From Hofstenia miamia (lineage: Eukaryota; Xenacoelomorpha; Acoela), in contig SCFE01000095.1 in NCBI GenBank assembly GCA_004352715.1, forward strand, positions 276,532 through 340,531: a stretch of 64,000 bases of DNA, written 5' to 3'. The translations under genes and the position numbers were made by a program. Shown piece after piece: positions 48,671 through 60,626 of the stretch. Position 1 is the first letter of the stretch; each line of letters opens with the position of its first letter. The notes under the pieces were generated by a model. The model worked only from the letters and a program-made list of their open reading frames with translations, had not been told where the DNA came from and ran no database searches.

Positions 48671-50036
48671 AAATACCATTTCAAAAAAAATTACCATATT
48701 TGATTAATTCATAAATCTGATGTGCCTATGCACAGAGTTGACAGTACATAACAAAATAAAAAATGGCAGAAACGTTTATATCTTGCATGTCTTGATTTGA
48801 TATATTTGGTAACACAAGGACTTAACATTAGGGCAACCTATAAGTGTATGATAATAACTCTTAGCAGTTATGGAGCTTTTCAATCTTTAATGGTTTTTTC
48901 TAAAAACTCCATTTTGCATTGTCTATAAGAAAGTCAGTGCATTAATCATATCAGTGTACTAAAAACGCTCAATTACTTTGGTTACAATCATTTCTGAGTA
49001 TTAGTTATAAGTATTATTGCTTAATGTTTAGTATTTGAACACTAAAATATCAATTGCCATAATCTATTATTCATTGAAAAAAATTTAACACATTCAAAAG
49101 TTTACCCTAAATTTGGATGCATTCATTACTATAGAGTTAAGGCTTGATGTAAGTTTTAACTAAGCATTTCTACTCGAAAACAGCAGCCACTTTTAAAACG
49201 TTTGAACGAAACTGATGCATTCCTTAACTGTATGCAACTTTGAAAGTTATTATCATGTCCTTGTTTTGAAAGATAACACGAAATTGTCAAAAAAAGTTCA
49301 AAGCATTATGTGAAAAGTTAATTTCAATTTTATGAAACTGTTGACAACGTTTTACATTTCATGTTTAAAAACTTGAAGGCCAGTGCGAAATCTGCGTAAC
49401 TTCAAATCTAAAAAAACAATTTCAGCTTTACATCAAAATTACAAGTAAGTTTGCGAAATATTGTTTTAATCGTGAATTATTTTTAACGATTTATTCAATA
49501 GCTTATTGCACATAAAAACTCATTAGCTAATGTCTTCCTAAACTTAGAACAATGTCACATCCATGTTGTATAATTATGTAATCATCGGTAAAGACAATTT
49601 TTCTTCCCTACTTTATACATTATATTATAATTCTAAGCCTAGTTTAAGTAAGCATGTTTTTTAAAATCGTTTATTAATATTATTATGGAATTTATATATA
49701 TTCATTATTTTCACTATAATATAATTAATTAATAATATAATAAAATATAATGCAATGCAATGCAAAAATAACACCATGCAATTATATTAGAAACATATAT
49801 AGCTATGCATGTTTGTAATTATTATATACTAAGAATATAATTATTTAATTTATAATTGCCCAATTTCAGTACTATGAGATATGGACTTTTATCACACGTG
49901 TGTTTTCAAAAAATTTTTAGATTATCTTTTGTTTAAAATCTAACAATATTGTTTAATAAAATCAAAATATGGTCATCACAACCCAGTGCACCGCACTGCA
50001 TGGCTATTAGCTTAGGGTAGGATTTTTAATGTCATA
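48671..50036. other. Non-coding AT-rich sequence
   Basis: No feature recognised. Confidence 0.5.
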
Positions 50037-50340
50037 TTTTTAATGTTGTAATTTTTTAATGTTTTGTTTATTAATGTCGTAATTTTTTAAAGTTGTCATT
50101 TATAATTTGTTATTGTTACAAATGACTCTTCCTAAACCTAACTCAAAACCTTTTTTCTTCATTATTTTATAAACCTAAATCGTAAACCCAAGTCTCAAAA
50201 TGAAGTTTCGTAAACCTAAACCCTAACCTAAAACCTTAATGTTTTATTATTTTATAAGCCCTAAACCCTAAACCAAATCCCTAACAAAAGTTAAATATAT
50301 TTAATAAATTAAATTTACGACATTAAAAAATTACGACTTA
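50037..50340. repeat. Inverted-repeat element with telomere-like interior
   Basis: Arms: ttgtaattttttaatg and tcgtaattttttaaag near 50046-50092, against ttaaaaaattacgac at 50323-50337. Between them lie degenerate cctaaaccctaa-type words (about 50130-50290, for example cctaaaccctaacctaaaac and ccctaaaccctaaac). May be a MITE that contains such words or a degenerate interstitial telomere-like tract. Confidence 0.5.
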
Positions 50341-50408
50341 GCTTAGCAGGTTCAAGGTTGACTTAAATTCTTATATAATAATGATAACAATCCAATTTTG
50401 GGGCAGCA

Positions 50409-50409
50409 A

Positions 50410-50441
<32 letters not shown>
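50409..50441. repeat. (CA)n(TA)n microsatellite
   Basis: Compound dinucleotide tract, no gap. Confidence 0.9.
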
Positions 50442-50852
50442 GAGTAATTTAAGATGTACTGCTGAACATGGCCGGGTACTTTAAAATGTCAATCTTAGAT
50501 TAATATAGGAAGCTTAAAATTTTGAATTTCTCCTCTAATACAATCAAAACTTCTCGTCGCCTTTGAGTCTATCGAGATGCAGTTGTATATACGATTTGTA
50601 TAAAAGGCTTAACTTATATTCCGCATCATTAGAGAAATTTATATCTTAATATCATACAAACTTCTTGTAAAATCCATTTAATAACTTAGACCTGTCTTAA
50701 AGATTTCATGAAATATAATTTTTCAATTTTTATCGTCATTGATAAATGGGGAACAGCTAGTTGGTGCATTAATGTCAAATTGAATGCTCCAAACGTTTTA
50801 ATTTCCGAATTCAGCAAAATTGCTATTAGGATTTTTATCAATATTCAATTAG

Positions 50853-51413
50853 TTGAAATGGATGGATTCTCAAAATTTGTTCAAATTAATTAAGATAATT
50901 TTGAAAGCAAAGTCTGAGTTTGTTAATCATCACACTAGTGTTACTAGATACAAAAACAATTCAAATTCTGATTTTAATGAAAAAGTTATTACACGTCAAA
51001 TACGAATTGATGGCATTCCTGAAAATGGTGGTCTACTGAAGGAACGCGAGGCTGTTCATGAAGTGTTCGCATATCTTTCTGAAAACCCCTCCATTGCTGA
51101 TATGAAAAGATTGGGAAAATATAACAAAAACAGAACAAGACCACGTACTTTGTTAATAACACTAAGCAACCCATGGGAGGTCCGAACTTTATTAGCTAAA
51201 GCCAGGCTTCTTAGAGATTTCCGAAAATACCCCATTTTCCTCTCACGAGGTCTGAATGAAACTAAGATTAAAATTCACAATTCTATTCTTGCTAAACGAC
51301 GAGAACTAATCAACAATAATGTTGAGCCAAGACGATTGAAAATACGATCTCTCAAGTTTTTTATGGATGAAGAACTAGTGGATTTTCCTAAACCGAACCC
51401 ACAGGATATCTGA
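50853..51413 (+). pseudogene. LINE ORF1 (RRM-like), CR1-type element
   Basis: 186 codons to a TGA. From about residue 48, ITRQIRIDGIPENGG is followed by EREAVHEVFAYLS, MKRLGKYNKN, RPRTLLITLSNPWEVRTLL and ARLLRDFRKYPIFLSRGL: the layout of the RRM-like ORF1 proteins of CR1/L2-type LINEs, which bind element RNA. It ends with LAKRRELI and a C-terminal basic stretch. The true N-terminus may be missing, as the start ATG lies in sequence of AT-rich, low-complexity type. The stop TGA is followed by CTA, and the same frame continues into the endonuclease. Confidence 0.72.
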
Positions 51414-52289
51414 CTAAGAAATTCTACAAATGCAAAAGCACCTAGTGTGTTATTGACAAATGCACGTAGCCTCAAAAAATGTAATGCAGTATTACTATTG
51501 CAAACAGACCTAATCTCAAATGATATTGATATATGCATTGTCACGGAAACTTGGTATGATGAGTCAATCTCAGAAAACTTTTCTAATATTCCTGGTTATA
51601 ATTGTATACGAAAAGATAGATGCGGATTAAATTCCATTAAAAGTGCTGGTGGAGGAGTATGCTTTTATATTAAAAATGACATACAATACAACAAACTCAA
51701 TTGTCCTGATTCTGAAAAATTCGAGATTCAGTGGGTTCAAATAAACTTCAGGTCAAAATGTTTCTATTTTTGTGGTGTATATCTTCCCCCACAACTACCA
51801 GCAGAAATTGTTGGCTCTGCACTTGTTCATATAGCAGACACTTTCAATAAACTAACAGCTGGTCATAAGCTTACTGTAGCTATTTGTGCAGGAGATTTTA
51901 ATAACTACTCATTAGAAGATATGCTTATGAATAGCTCCCTAGAACAACTAAATAATAGAAGAACTAGGCAAAATTCGCTTTTGGACTTGGTTTTTTGTTC
52001 ACATCCACTCTACTATAATAAACCAAATAATATAAAGCTTTCCTATCCAACTGATCATGATGGGGTCTTGTGCATACCAATTTCAAAAGCAAAGAACGAA
52101 AGTACATTAGTGTCATTCAGGGATATGCGGGAACCAAATAAATTTCGTTTGCACCAGCTTCTTTCAAATGTAAACTTTAGTGTAATATACACAAATGAAA
52201 TTGATACTGCGGTTGAACGTTTTAATCATTTGGTATTAGAATGTCTGAACACAGCCTGTCCCATCAAAAGAGCGAAAATAAAAAAATGA
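51414..52289 (+). pseudogene. LINE ORF2, AP-type endonuclease domain
   Basis: Begins in the same frame as ORF1 directly after its TGA. Motifs of the AP-like endonuclease that nicks the target: VLLTNARSL (N of the first box), ICIVTETWYDESI (catalytic E), GGGVCFYI, VYLPP, CAGDFNNYSLEDM (D-x-N box), NSLLDLVF, and PTDHDGVLCIPIS (the catalytic SDH box, here TDHD). All key residues look intact. There is no ATG in this frame before the domain; the first is in DMLMNSS near 51920. The frame ends at TGA 52287-52289 within a 7-A run, where one base shift would connect it with the RT part. Confidence 0.8.
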
Positions 52290-53255
52290 TCCCCCTTACA
52301 TGCCGCCACTTCTAAAACATCTCCTCAGTAAAAAAAGTAAATACCAACAATGGAAGCAATCAAGTAAGTCCCATGAGCTAGAACATCAGATAAAGAAAGT
52401 ACTCATGGAAAATGTTAGAAGTAATTCAATAAAGAAGGGAACAAAGAAATGGTGGGCTGAAGTGAATTATTACAAAGGCCAATGTAGGCAAGACGTTCTA
52501 CCCAAGGACTTCAATCCTGATGTTATAAATAAATTTTTTTGTGAGATTTCTACAACTGATGAAATTTTTCTCTACAATCGCCCAACTATGTTTACTGCAA
52601 ATGATTTTACCCTGCACCGGGTCTACCATGCACTTAGCCATCTAAGAAAAACAGCTTGTGGGTGTGATGGTATCCCTTCGTCTATAATAAAAGAAAATGC
52701 ACATATACTTGCAGAGCCAGTTCAATACTTATTAAATTTGAGCTTACAACAAGGGAAAGTTCCTCAAATCTGGAAGTGTGTAAATGTCGTTTCCATACCG
52801 AAAACGCCTACACCACAAATAAATAATCTCCGTCCTGTGTCAATTACACCCATTCTGGCAAGAACTCTTGAACGTCTTGTTGTGAAGTTTCATCTTAATA
52901 TGGCTTATTATAAACACTTGGATCCTAATCAACATGGATTTCGTACTTTTGGTTCTACAGTTGGCTTAATAAAAAAAATACAAATTTATTACATATAAAA
53001 AAGAATGAAGGATTCGAATATGCCCGCATCTTATCAATAGATTTGTCAAAAGCCTTTGATCGTGTTCAACATTCACTTATTATTGATAAATTGGATTCAT
53101 ATCCAGAAGTCAACAAAGGTGTAGTTTCCTGGTGTGCTGAGTTCCTGACAAGCTGACAGCAACGGGTAATTATTAATAGAAAGGCGTCACAATGGCGATC
53201 CACAAATCTTGGAGTTCCACAAGGCACTGTCCAAGGTCCTATATATTTTAATATT
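52290..53255 (+). pseudogene. LINE ORF2, reverse transcriptase domain, left contig
   Basis: Frame +1 relative to the endonuclease: GTKKWWAEVNYYKG, then DVINKFFCEIS, TACGCDGIPSSIIKEN (early RT block), VVSIPKT, LRPVSITPILARTLERLV and DPNQHGFRTFGST (QxGFR box). A second shift lies in an 8-A run at 52971-52978. Beyond it LSIDLSKAFDRVQH (catalytic aspartate box) and LGVPQGTVQGPIYF (PQG box) are readable, with one stop in LTS-stop-QQRV. The RT copies element RNA at the nicked target. The two frameshifts both fall in A homopolymers, so sequencing or assembly error is a real alternative to decay. Confidence 0.8.
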
Positions 53256-53530
53256 NAAATTTATTACATATAAAAAAGAATGAAGGATTCGAATATGCCC
53301 GCATCTTATCAATAGATTTGTCAAAAGCCTTTGATCGTGTTCAACATTCGCTTATTATTGAAAAATTGGATTCATATCCAGAAGTCAACAAAGGTGTAGT
53401 TTCCTGGTGTGCTGACTTCCTGACAAGTAGACAGCAACGGGTAATTATTAATAGAAAGGTGTCATAATGGCGATCCACAAATCTTGGAGTTCCACAAGGC
53501 ACTGTCCAAGGTCCTATATATTTTAATATT
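52982..53530 (+). repeat. Two 274-bp copies separated by one N
   Basis: 52982-53255 and 53257-53530 have equal length and align without indels. Best read as overlapping contig ends (two alleles or two element copies) left unmerged at the N at 53256. Confidence 0.92.
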
Positions 53531-53940
53531 TCAACAAATGACTTAAAAATTCCAAGAACATATGTTTCACAGAAACTACCTGAAGAAGTATGCGGATGAC
53601 AACTACAGTATTTGTTTTTGAAAAAATGGAGAAGATGATGCATATGAAATTTCGATGCTTATATCAAAATGGTACGGAGATCACAATTTCCTCATAAATG
53701 CTACTAAATCAAAAGAGCTTATAATCCCTCTTCGAAGAAATTGTCACATACAACCCAGAATACTCAGAATTTCTTATTAGTAAATGAAATGAAAATACTT
53801 GGAATTACAATATCCAGCCACCTTTGTTTTCAATGTCATGTGCTGAATTTAACGAAAAAGATTAACCAGCACATTTACTTGCTCCTAAAGCTTAAACGTT
53901 TGGGATACTCAACTGCTGAGCTGGAACTGTTGTATTCTAG
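53257..53940 (+). pseudogene. LINE ORF2, RT and C-terminus, right contig
   Basis: Repeats the last 274 bp of the left part with about seven differences, then continues beyond it: EVCG-stop region overlapping KYADDNYSICF (active-site YADD intact), EISMLISKWYGDHNFLINATKSKELI, and ILGITISSHLCFQCHV with LLLKLKRLGYSTAELELLYS (the usual post-RT helical block). It ends abruptly at a single N (53941) beside a TA tract, so the 3' end of the element is missing. This copy lacks the stop seen in LTS-stop-QQRV of the left copy but has another at RKVS-stop-WRS. Confidence 0.78.
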
Positions 53941-53941
53941 N

Positions 53942-53967
53942 TATATATATATATATATATATATATA
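53942..53967. repeat. (TA)n tract after a single-N join
   Basis: Follows the N at 53941 that truncates the LINE. Confidence 0.9.
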
Positions 53968-54726
53968 GTCCATTCTGCATTTATGCTCTCATTAGGTAGA
54001 CTTAAATATGTACATTCTAATTATTTGCAGTGTCACATGCAAAACTCATTGACTATACAGCAGAACAGAATGATTTAATCATGAGGTAATTTAATAATAA
54101 ATAGATTTACAAAGCATTGCATCCGGCTTTATTGCATAGTATCATGTTTTGCTCATGGGCATGAAAAACACTAAATCTCAATTTCCGGGAGCTTTATAAT
54201 TTATTCATTTAGTAATACTGATCTTATATACACACAAATTTCAATTAATAATATTGATTTGGATATTAGTCATATTAAACGCATGCAATTTACTTCAGTT
54301 TTCCTTCAAATGATAAAATGATTAATTTTTAATTACTATTATTATTATAAAATGAATTTTTTAAATTAATTCCAAATTCTTATGTATTTGCCTTTTGATT
54401 TTCAGTATAATAATGACTACGTAAAATAAGGGATGGGGAATAAGAGATTGACATGATGCAAAAATTTTGGACGCCGCGCAGCCCTGGGTTAGCCCTTTTA
54501 ACTTAATATTAATTTACCCCATTTTATGATCTTTCTCAAAAATATTTCTAGATTTGTGACTTGCTAGACCAAAGTTGGGCATATTTGCAACTTATAATAA
54601 AAACTACATACTGAAATTGAAAGCAGTAATGATACTAATATAAATTTTCAAATTGCACATTTTATTTTTCAGCGCATTGTTCATAAATTACATAACAATA
54701 CTCTCGTGATTAGTACATGATAGGAG
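53968..54726. other. Non-coding AT-rich sequence
   Basis: No feature recognised; the missing LINE 3' end is not here. Confidence 0.45.
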
Positions 54727-55654
54727 CAAGGGTAGACGCGGGTACATATTATTTTTACAAAAGCTTTGCCCAACCCATACTGAGCCCTTACAGGGAAAAA
54801 AATCATATCCACACCGTATCGTGCGTTTACTTAGAATAAACTAGTTTTCAAGTAGAAGTATGCATATTATCATGCATTTCTGTGCGTGTTTTAGCATATA
54901 TAGGCTTCTGAAGAAATTATATTTCATCTTATTTTTCATTCTACTTTTAATGCACTGTGTTCTACTGCACATGTTTATGTATGTTTAAACTTAAACTGCC
55001 AATGTCTTTTCAAAAGTCAAGATTTTTCCAAATTTTCAACCAATTTTATCCAAGTTTATATGAGATTTAGACACAACTATTAGTGACCTTGCTTGAACAA
55101 AATGTTCCGAAATTTTGTACAAAAATGCGTTGATGAGACTGAAGTACCCATGAAAAGATTTGTCCGTAAAATTTTTACTATTCCTAATATTCAGGTAATT
55201 AGGAAATCAAAAGAGTATGTTAGTAACAACTAACTTTAACTGTTTTTCTAAGTAGATAGAACCCACTGATGCGTGCCGTGGGCAGATTCCTGGCAGTTTA
55301 AAGTTAACACAANTATATATATATATTTATTAAATTATTTGTACATACGCGTCAATTGTATATTATAATATTGGATTTTTGTGAATTTTAAGTTATATAC
55401 GTTTTCCATTTGAAATTCAACGACCTGAGCAACATTCTATGTCAATCAGTAAATTTAAGGTCGCATCCCAATTATAGAACGCTTCCCCATATCAATGCAT
55501 TGATGACAACATAAAATCATAACCACAAATTAACTCTAAAATTTGAAGTCACATACCCAACAGATATTCACAACCACATCCGCAAAGTTTTACAAAACTG
55601 TACCTAACCCGCATCTACGCAGGTTTGGGCATACCCAACCCACTTTCATCCCTG
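54727..55654. mobile_element. Possible hAT-like non-autonomous element
   Basis: The left edge CAAGGGTAGACGCGGGT and the complement of the right edge (CAGGGATGAAAGTGGGTTG) resemble each other and the GC-rich hAT ends at 7152. Inside lie cccaacccatactg on the left and acctaacccgcatctacgc on the right. The outer octamers gataggag and attagaag match only at 5 of 8. A single-N join and TA tract (55313-55325) lie within. Confidence 0.35.
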
Positions 55655-56172
55655 ATTAGAAGCTACACACTAAAGTTTATGGGGTTAGTGGAAAATCAAT
55701 GCGCCGATTTCTCACGGGACGCGATTTTTTTCCCATTTCTATCCCGCCCCACGAATATTTTTTTTTCTGTCGTACTATCTAAATGTTGTTGCACTGCACC
55801 TAAGCTCTTATGATTCATTATTTGACTGCAAAGTCTGGTGGGCAGCATTTCCCACCAGAATGGAACTAATTATCAATGCATTGATTTTTCGGAGGCACTA
55901 TATATTTAGTCTTTAGCATTTTTTCACCTTTAATTTAATTGAAGATTCATAAATGAACAAACGTATTGCAGAATGACAAGTTGAATGTGTATGCCATAGA
56001 ATGTTTGTCATTATTTGTTGAAATTCTCATATCAGATTATGTTCATATTTAACTGTTGTTTAAAATCATTATTAGAATGATTGCAAGTGAATAAACTATT
56101 TTGTATTTATGACCTACTTTCAATTTAAGTTAGAAATTTCTCGAAGAAAAAATTTTATCTGATGTACATTAA
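55655..56172. other. Non-coding sequence
   Basis: No confident feature; an upstream part of the Penelope RT could be present in degraded form near its right end. Confidence 0.4.
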
Positions 56173-56701
56173 GCACTACAGCTTAGAAATGGCTATCCAC
56201 ATAAACTAGTAAAGAAATTCATTGACAACGCATTAACTTCAAATATTATAGTGAATAACCAAGTACTGATCGGAAGCCAATATAATAGAAATTACCGTAT
56301 TAAAGTAAAAAAAGAATTTTTAAAATCAAAGAATAGAAACATAAACAGAAAACTGAGAGGAACTAAGATCGTTTCAATGCTAACATCAAAGAAAAAAAAG
56401 ATCATATCAACCAAATGATGGTATCCTCCTCCTCCATTGTATAGAAGTGCCAATGTCAAGAATGCTATCATTCCTACATTGGAGANAATTACCGTATTAA
56501 AGTAAAAAAAGAATTTTTAAAATCAAAGAATAGAAACATAAAGAGAAAACTGAGAGGAACTAAGATCGTTTCAACCAAATGATGGTATCCTCCTCCTCCA
56601 TTGTATAGAATTGCCAATGTCAAGAATGCTATCATTCCTACATTGGAGAAACCAAGGGATATTTTGAAACTGTGATCAATGAACACCTCAGAGGGCATTA
56701 G
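56173..56701 (+). pseudogene. Penelope-like element fragment (RT end and GIY-YIG endonuclease)
   Basis: LQLRNGYPHKLVKKFIDNAL (56176 on) matches the segment with the conserved NGYP that closes the reverse transcriptase of Penelope-like elements. After frame changes, NCQCQECYHSYIGETKGYF and INEHLRGH (ending at 56701) match the GIY-YIG nuclease start: paired cysteines, Y-I-G-E-T, then the E/R-x-x-EH box. Penelope elements use this nuclease to open target DNA. Most of the RT and the remainder of the nuclease are missing, and stops are present. The hydrophobic minus-strand frame at 56489-56698 is only the reverse of this. Confidence 0.65.
56290..56649 (+). repeat. Two copies separated by one N, differing by a 33-bp indel
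   Basis: 56290-56485 and 56487-56649 are otherwise nearly identical. The first has an additional 33 bp (atgctaacatcaaagaaaaa and the bases up to atatca). Same single-N pattern as the other joins. Confidence 0.9.
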
Positions 56702-59700
56702 GAAGTGATATATATATTTTAATAAGCACTAATTAATCAAAGATAATTTCGAAACAAGGAAAACTAAATTTGCTTAGCCCCTGTTCACAAAAAGAAGGGC
56801 TATTGAATACTAAACAAAACCCTACGAATTCATTGAACATATTTCAAGTGCATGCATATTTTATCACCATCTAATGTAATAAGTGTAAAATTGCATTCCC
56901 ACGTAATTGTACTTGAATGATTTATAAATCAAAACCTGTTGCTAATATATACATGTATACTCTTTGTATAAGAGACAGGTCTGTAATGATTGAAAATCTA
57001 CTAAGTAATATATGAAAATTTCTATTATTCAAATTTTGTAGGAAAATCAAGTCAAATACAGACTACTTGTTCATATATAGTCTATATCAAGAGTAATAGC
57101 AGCATGGAAAACTCAATGAGGTATTAATATTACTTTTGAGCACTGTTGGAAATGCACGATGCTTTTGTTTTTGTCATTGAGTTATTTTCAGTTTTCTTTG
57201 CCATTATGAAATGGAATACATCCTGCTAAGTAAAAGACTGGGAAAATTGTGTTGGTGATTAAAATAAATATGTGTTACTGACACACACTGCTTTAGTTTA
57301 ACTTCTACTCTTGCTTGGAATACGAAAATAAACTCATTGCTTCACGCTGATTTAGTCCCTTTCTGTATCAAATCGTATATTAGTTTCAACTGTTCATGCA
57401 GAAACTAAATTCCCTAGAATCCAGTGATTATAAACATTATTACAATTTATACTTTTATTTTACTACGAAATATTATTTCAATGCAAACATAGGCCTAATG
57501 CCAATTTCCGAAATATCAGAAAACCTGGTGTGGTGAAGAGGATTGCGATTGCACGTCTAGATTCTCAATGCATACAATTTCACTGCTTCTGCAGATTTTC
57601 CTCAATGAAAACATATTTCATTGCTTATAAATTTAATCGAAACAGTAGAAGTAACTCTATTGTGCTTACATTATAACTGATGGATGATGTAGGCATGCCC
57701 ATGGTATAGGTATTCGTGAAGACGCAAAGTTGAAACATAAAAAATGTTTTGATTTTGCAAGTCACCTTGAATCATTCAAAAACAATTCTATTTATTGCGA
57801 TAGTTCCTAGAAGGCTTAAAATCAGGGAAGGGTAATATCACGATATTTATAGAAATATCATATCAATCTAATATTTATTAAATATATTTCGATATTTTAT
57901 CATATTTATGATATTTTTCGTAATTATGTAAATGTTTGAAAATATTGCATTGTACGAAACCTTCTTTTCAAATTGCTTCAAAATACACAAAGCATCAGAA
58001 ATAGTTGTGATTTTCTTGACGCGTTTAAAAACATGTAGTAAAATTCTTCAATCAGTCGATAAAAAGAGATTGCAAAGAGACTCAGCCAAGACTAATCAAA
58101 TACTTTATAAATTTATTTAAATTTCTGGGAACCTAAGTCATAAATTTCATAAAAATAACTCGCGTTTTTGTAGGCCAAAATGTATTATTTTTAAGATTTG
58201 CATCATATGATAAATTAATAAAATTGACAATAGAATTGATTTTTAAATGCAAAGTGATTTGAAGAAATATGATGATATATGGCAACCATCCATTGCACAA
58301 CTAGCTTAAAATTTTTAAGGGTGAAATAGTGGCTCATTGTAAGTAAGAGTAGCCAATGTATATTGCAATTGCATCACAGTAAAATAATAAAATTTTTTTG
58401 GAATATTTACTTCAATTTAAGTAGAAATTCAATGAGGCATGGATACACGGTCTAGGGGTAGGCGAAGAATACTATATTTAATTTATAAAATTTAAACACA
58501 CATTTAAACAGGTTTTTTTAAAGAGGAAAACTAAATAAAGTGTAATGCAAAATGAGAAAATAAGTTTTTATTCAATATATAATTTGCTGTATATAACTGG
58601 ATATAGATTTAGAAACTACAATAAATATGTTCGGGTATTAATATGGTTATTGAATGTGTACAAGTACCACGTCTGCGGGTGGGTACGAATACGAGCTTCA
58701 ATATGATGGATCGGGAACATTCGTAAAATAACCTACCATGAATTTCCACAAATTTTAAAATGATGTTGCCAAACACTTGCAAGGATAGAAAGTCTAATGA
58801 ATCTTATTTATTCCACTTTGTGATCAAATGAGAAAAATCAAATTATTGTTAATGCACGTAGAACAGAACGTCTATTTCACGCTTAGACAACAGTTCTGAA
58901 ATTTCCGTAGGCAATACAAATTCTAAAATAAGGTCATTATTAATCTATGCCAATATGATTTCGGCAGTTCATCTTAACCTGATCAAGCTGCTCAGCAAAA
59001 TGTCTTAACCTAGAAATTGCTTCATTCAAAATCTGAAGTAGAATTTTTAACAGAACTTTATCTACATGCATAGCAAGTTAATTTTTTTCTCAAGCCCCAT
59101 AGACATAGACTTGGCCAAGGTCTGAAATACCCTGGAATTAATTAATAAGTACAGTTCTTCCAAAATCCGGTGCATTTTATTCCAACAAGCACTGACCAGC
59201 CAGATTTAAGTGATGAATCTTATAGCATTGTATTCACATTGCAGTCTCTACTTGATCACTAAGCATCTTCTGAACTCCGTTTAGATTTTCGTTCATAACT
59301 GAAGCAAGGTATATATCATAATATATCACGTAAATATTTTACAATGTGTTTCAAAGAGATTTAGCATCTAGTTCATTAGTACTTCTTAGTGAATGATCAA
59401 TCCATCAATAAAACGGAATAAATATTTGGAGTTGGTCTTTATTAAAACGTCACGACATATATCAACAACTGAAGTGAAAGACCTTACTTTTGTTGATCAC
59501 GAATAATGTTTTATCAAATAATTAAGGCCATAATGCTAAATTCGTTTTCTATAAAGAGATGAGTATAATTTTCAATGTGCACTGAAAACAGACAAGCATC
59601 GAGATTAGGAAAATAATCTGTAAACTACTAATGAAATTTTCAATTTGTGTGGGCCAGCCAGGGGTCATGGCCCTTTCAAGCGACGCCAGTGCATACCTGC

Positions 59701-59762
59701 TTAAAATTACCAAAATTGATAGCATTATAAGGTATGGACGGGAGAAAAGATTTATATAAAAG
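56702..59762. other. Non-coding AT-rich sequence
   Basis: No supported gene. Around 57835-57925 there is a cluster of gatatt/aatatc words with inverted arrangement, typical of an eroded hAT-type end, but boundaries are unclear. Confidence 0.45.
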
Positions 59763-60172
59763 TATATATATATATATANNNNNNNNNNNNNNNNNNNNNN
59801 NNNNNNNNNNNNNNNNNNNNNNNNNNNNNNNNNNNNNNNNNNNNNNNNNNNNNNNNNNNNNNNNNNNNNNNNNNNNNNNNNNNNNNNNNNNNNNNNNNNN
59901 NNNNNNNNNNNNNNNNNNNNNNNNNNNNNNNNNNNNNNNNNNNNNNNNNNNNNNNNNNNNNNNNNNNNNNNNNNNNNNNNNNNNNNNNNNNNNNNNNNNN
60001 NNNNNNNNNNNNNNNNNNNNNNNNNNNNNNNNNNNNNNNNNNNNNNNNNNNNNNNNNNNNNNNNNNNNNNNNNNNNNNNNNNNNNNNNNNNNNNNNNNNN
60101 NNNNNNNNNNNNNNNNNNNNNNNNNNNNNNNNNNNNNNNNNNNNNNNNNNNNNNNNNNNNNTATATATATAT
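59763..60172. repeat. (TA)n microsatellite containing a 383-N gap
   Basis: TA tracts border N bases 59779-60161. Confidence 0.9.
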
Positions 60173-60626
60173 AATTAAAAAATAAGGATTTGTCCTAGTT
60201 TTCAAGATTACAAAAAGAGGCTCAGATAGACACAGCACCAGATGTTGATTCCATAATAACTTCAACTTCAATGAAAATGCGGTCAAATTGAATAATATAT
60301 TAATATCCAAAACAATAAAAGCACATAATTTCTTTCAAGAATCATTTTTATCAAAAACCAGTTGAAAGTTTAACATGATTGAATTTATAAAAGTATATAA
60401 TCTTGAAATAACCATTATTGTAATTGATCTAACTTTGAAGTTTTGTCACAAAGGCATGGGCATTCAAAGAGATGCAATTTGATAAAGTGTATAATCTTGA
60501 AATTACCATTTATGTAATCACAATTTCTACACAGTTTTATAAAAGACAATATGACTCCACTTCAAAATATTCCAATGCCATCTTGCGGGACTTTGCAAAA
60601 TTGAAATTGAGCAAACCTTACACTAA
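60173..60626. other. Non-coding sequence with a short direct repeat
   Basis: gtatataatcttgaaataac at about 60393 is similar to gtgtataatcttgaaattac at about 60487, a spaced direct repeat of about 25 bp including accatt. No gene. Confidence 0.5.

Noticed and set aside
50130-50290. True telomere array
   Set aside because: Words are too degenerate and too few, and are enclosed by inverted repeats.
56489-56698. Minus-strand hydrophobic frame resembling a membrane protein
   Set aside because: It is the reverse of a plus-strand Penelope fragment with recognisable NGYP and YIGET motifs, and it spans a duplicated contig end.
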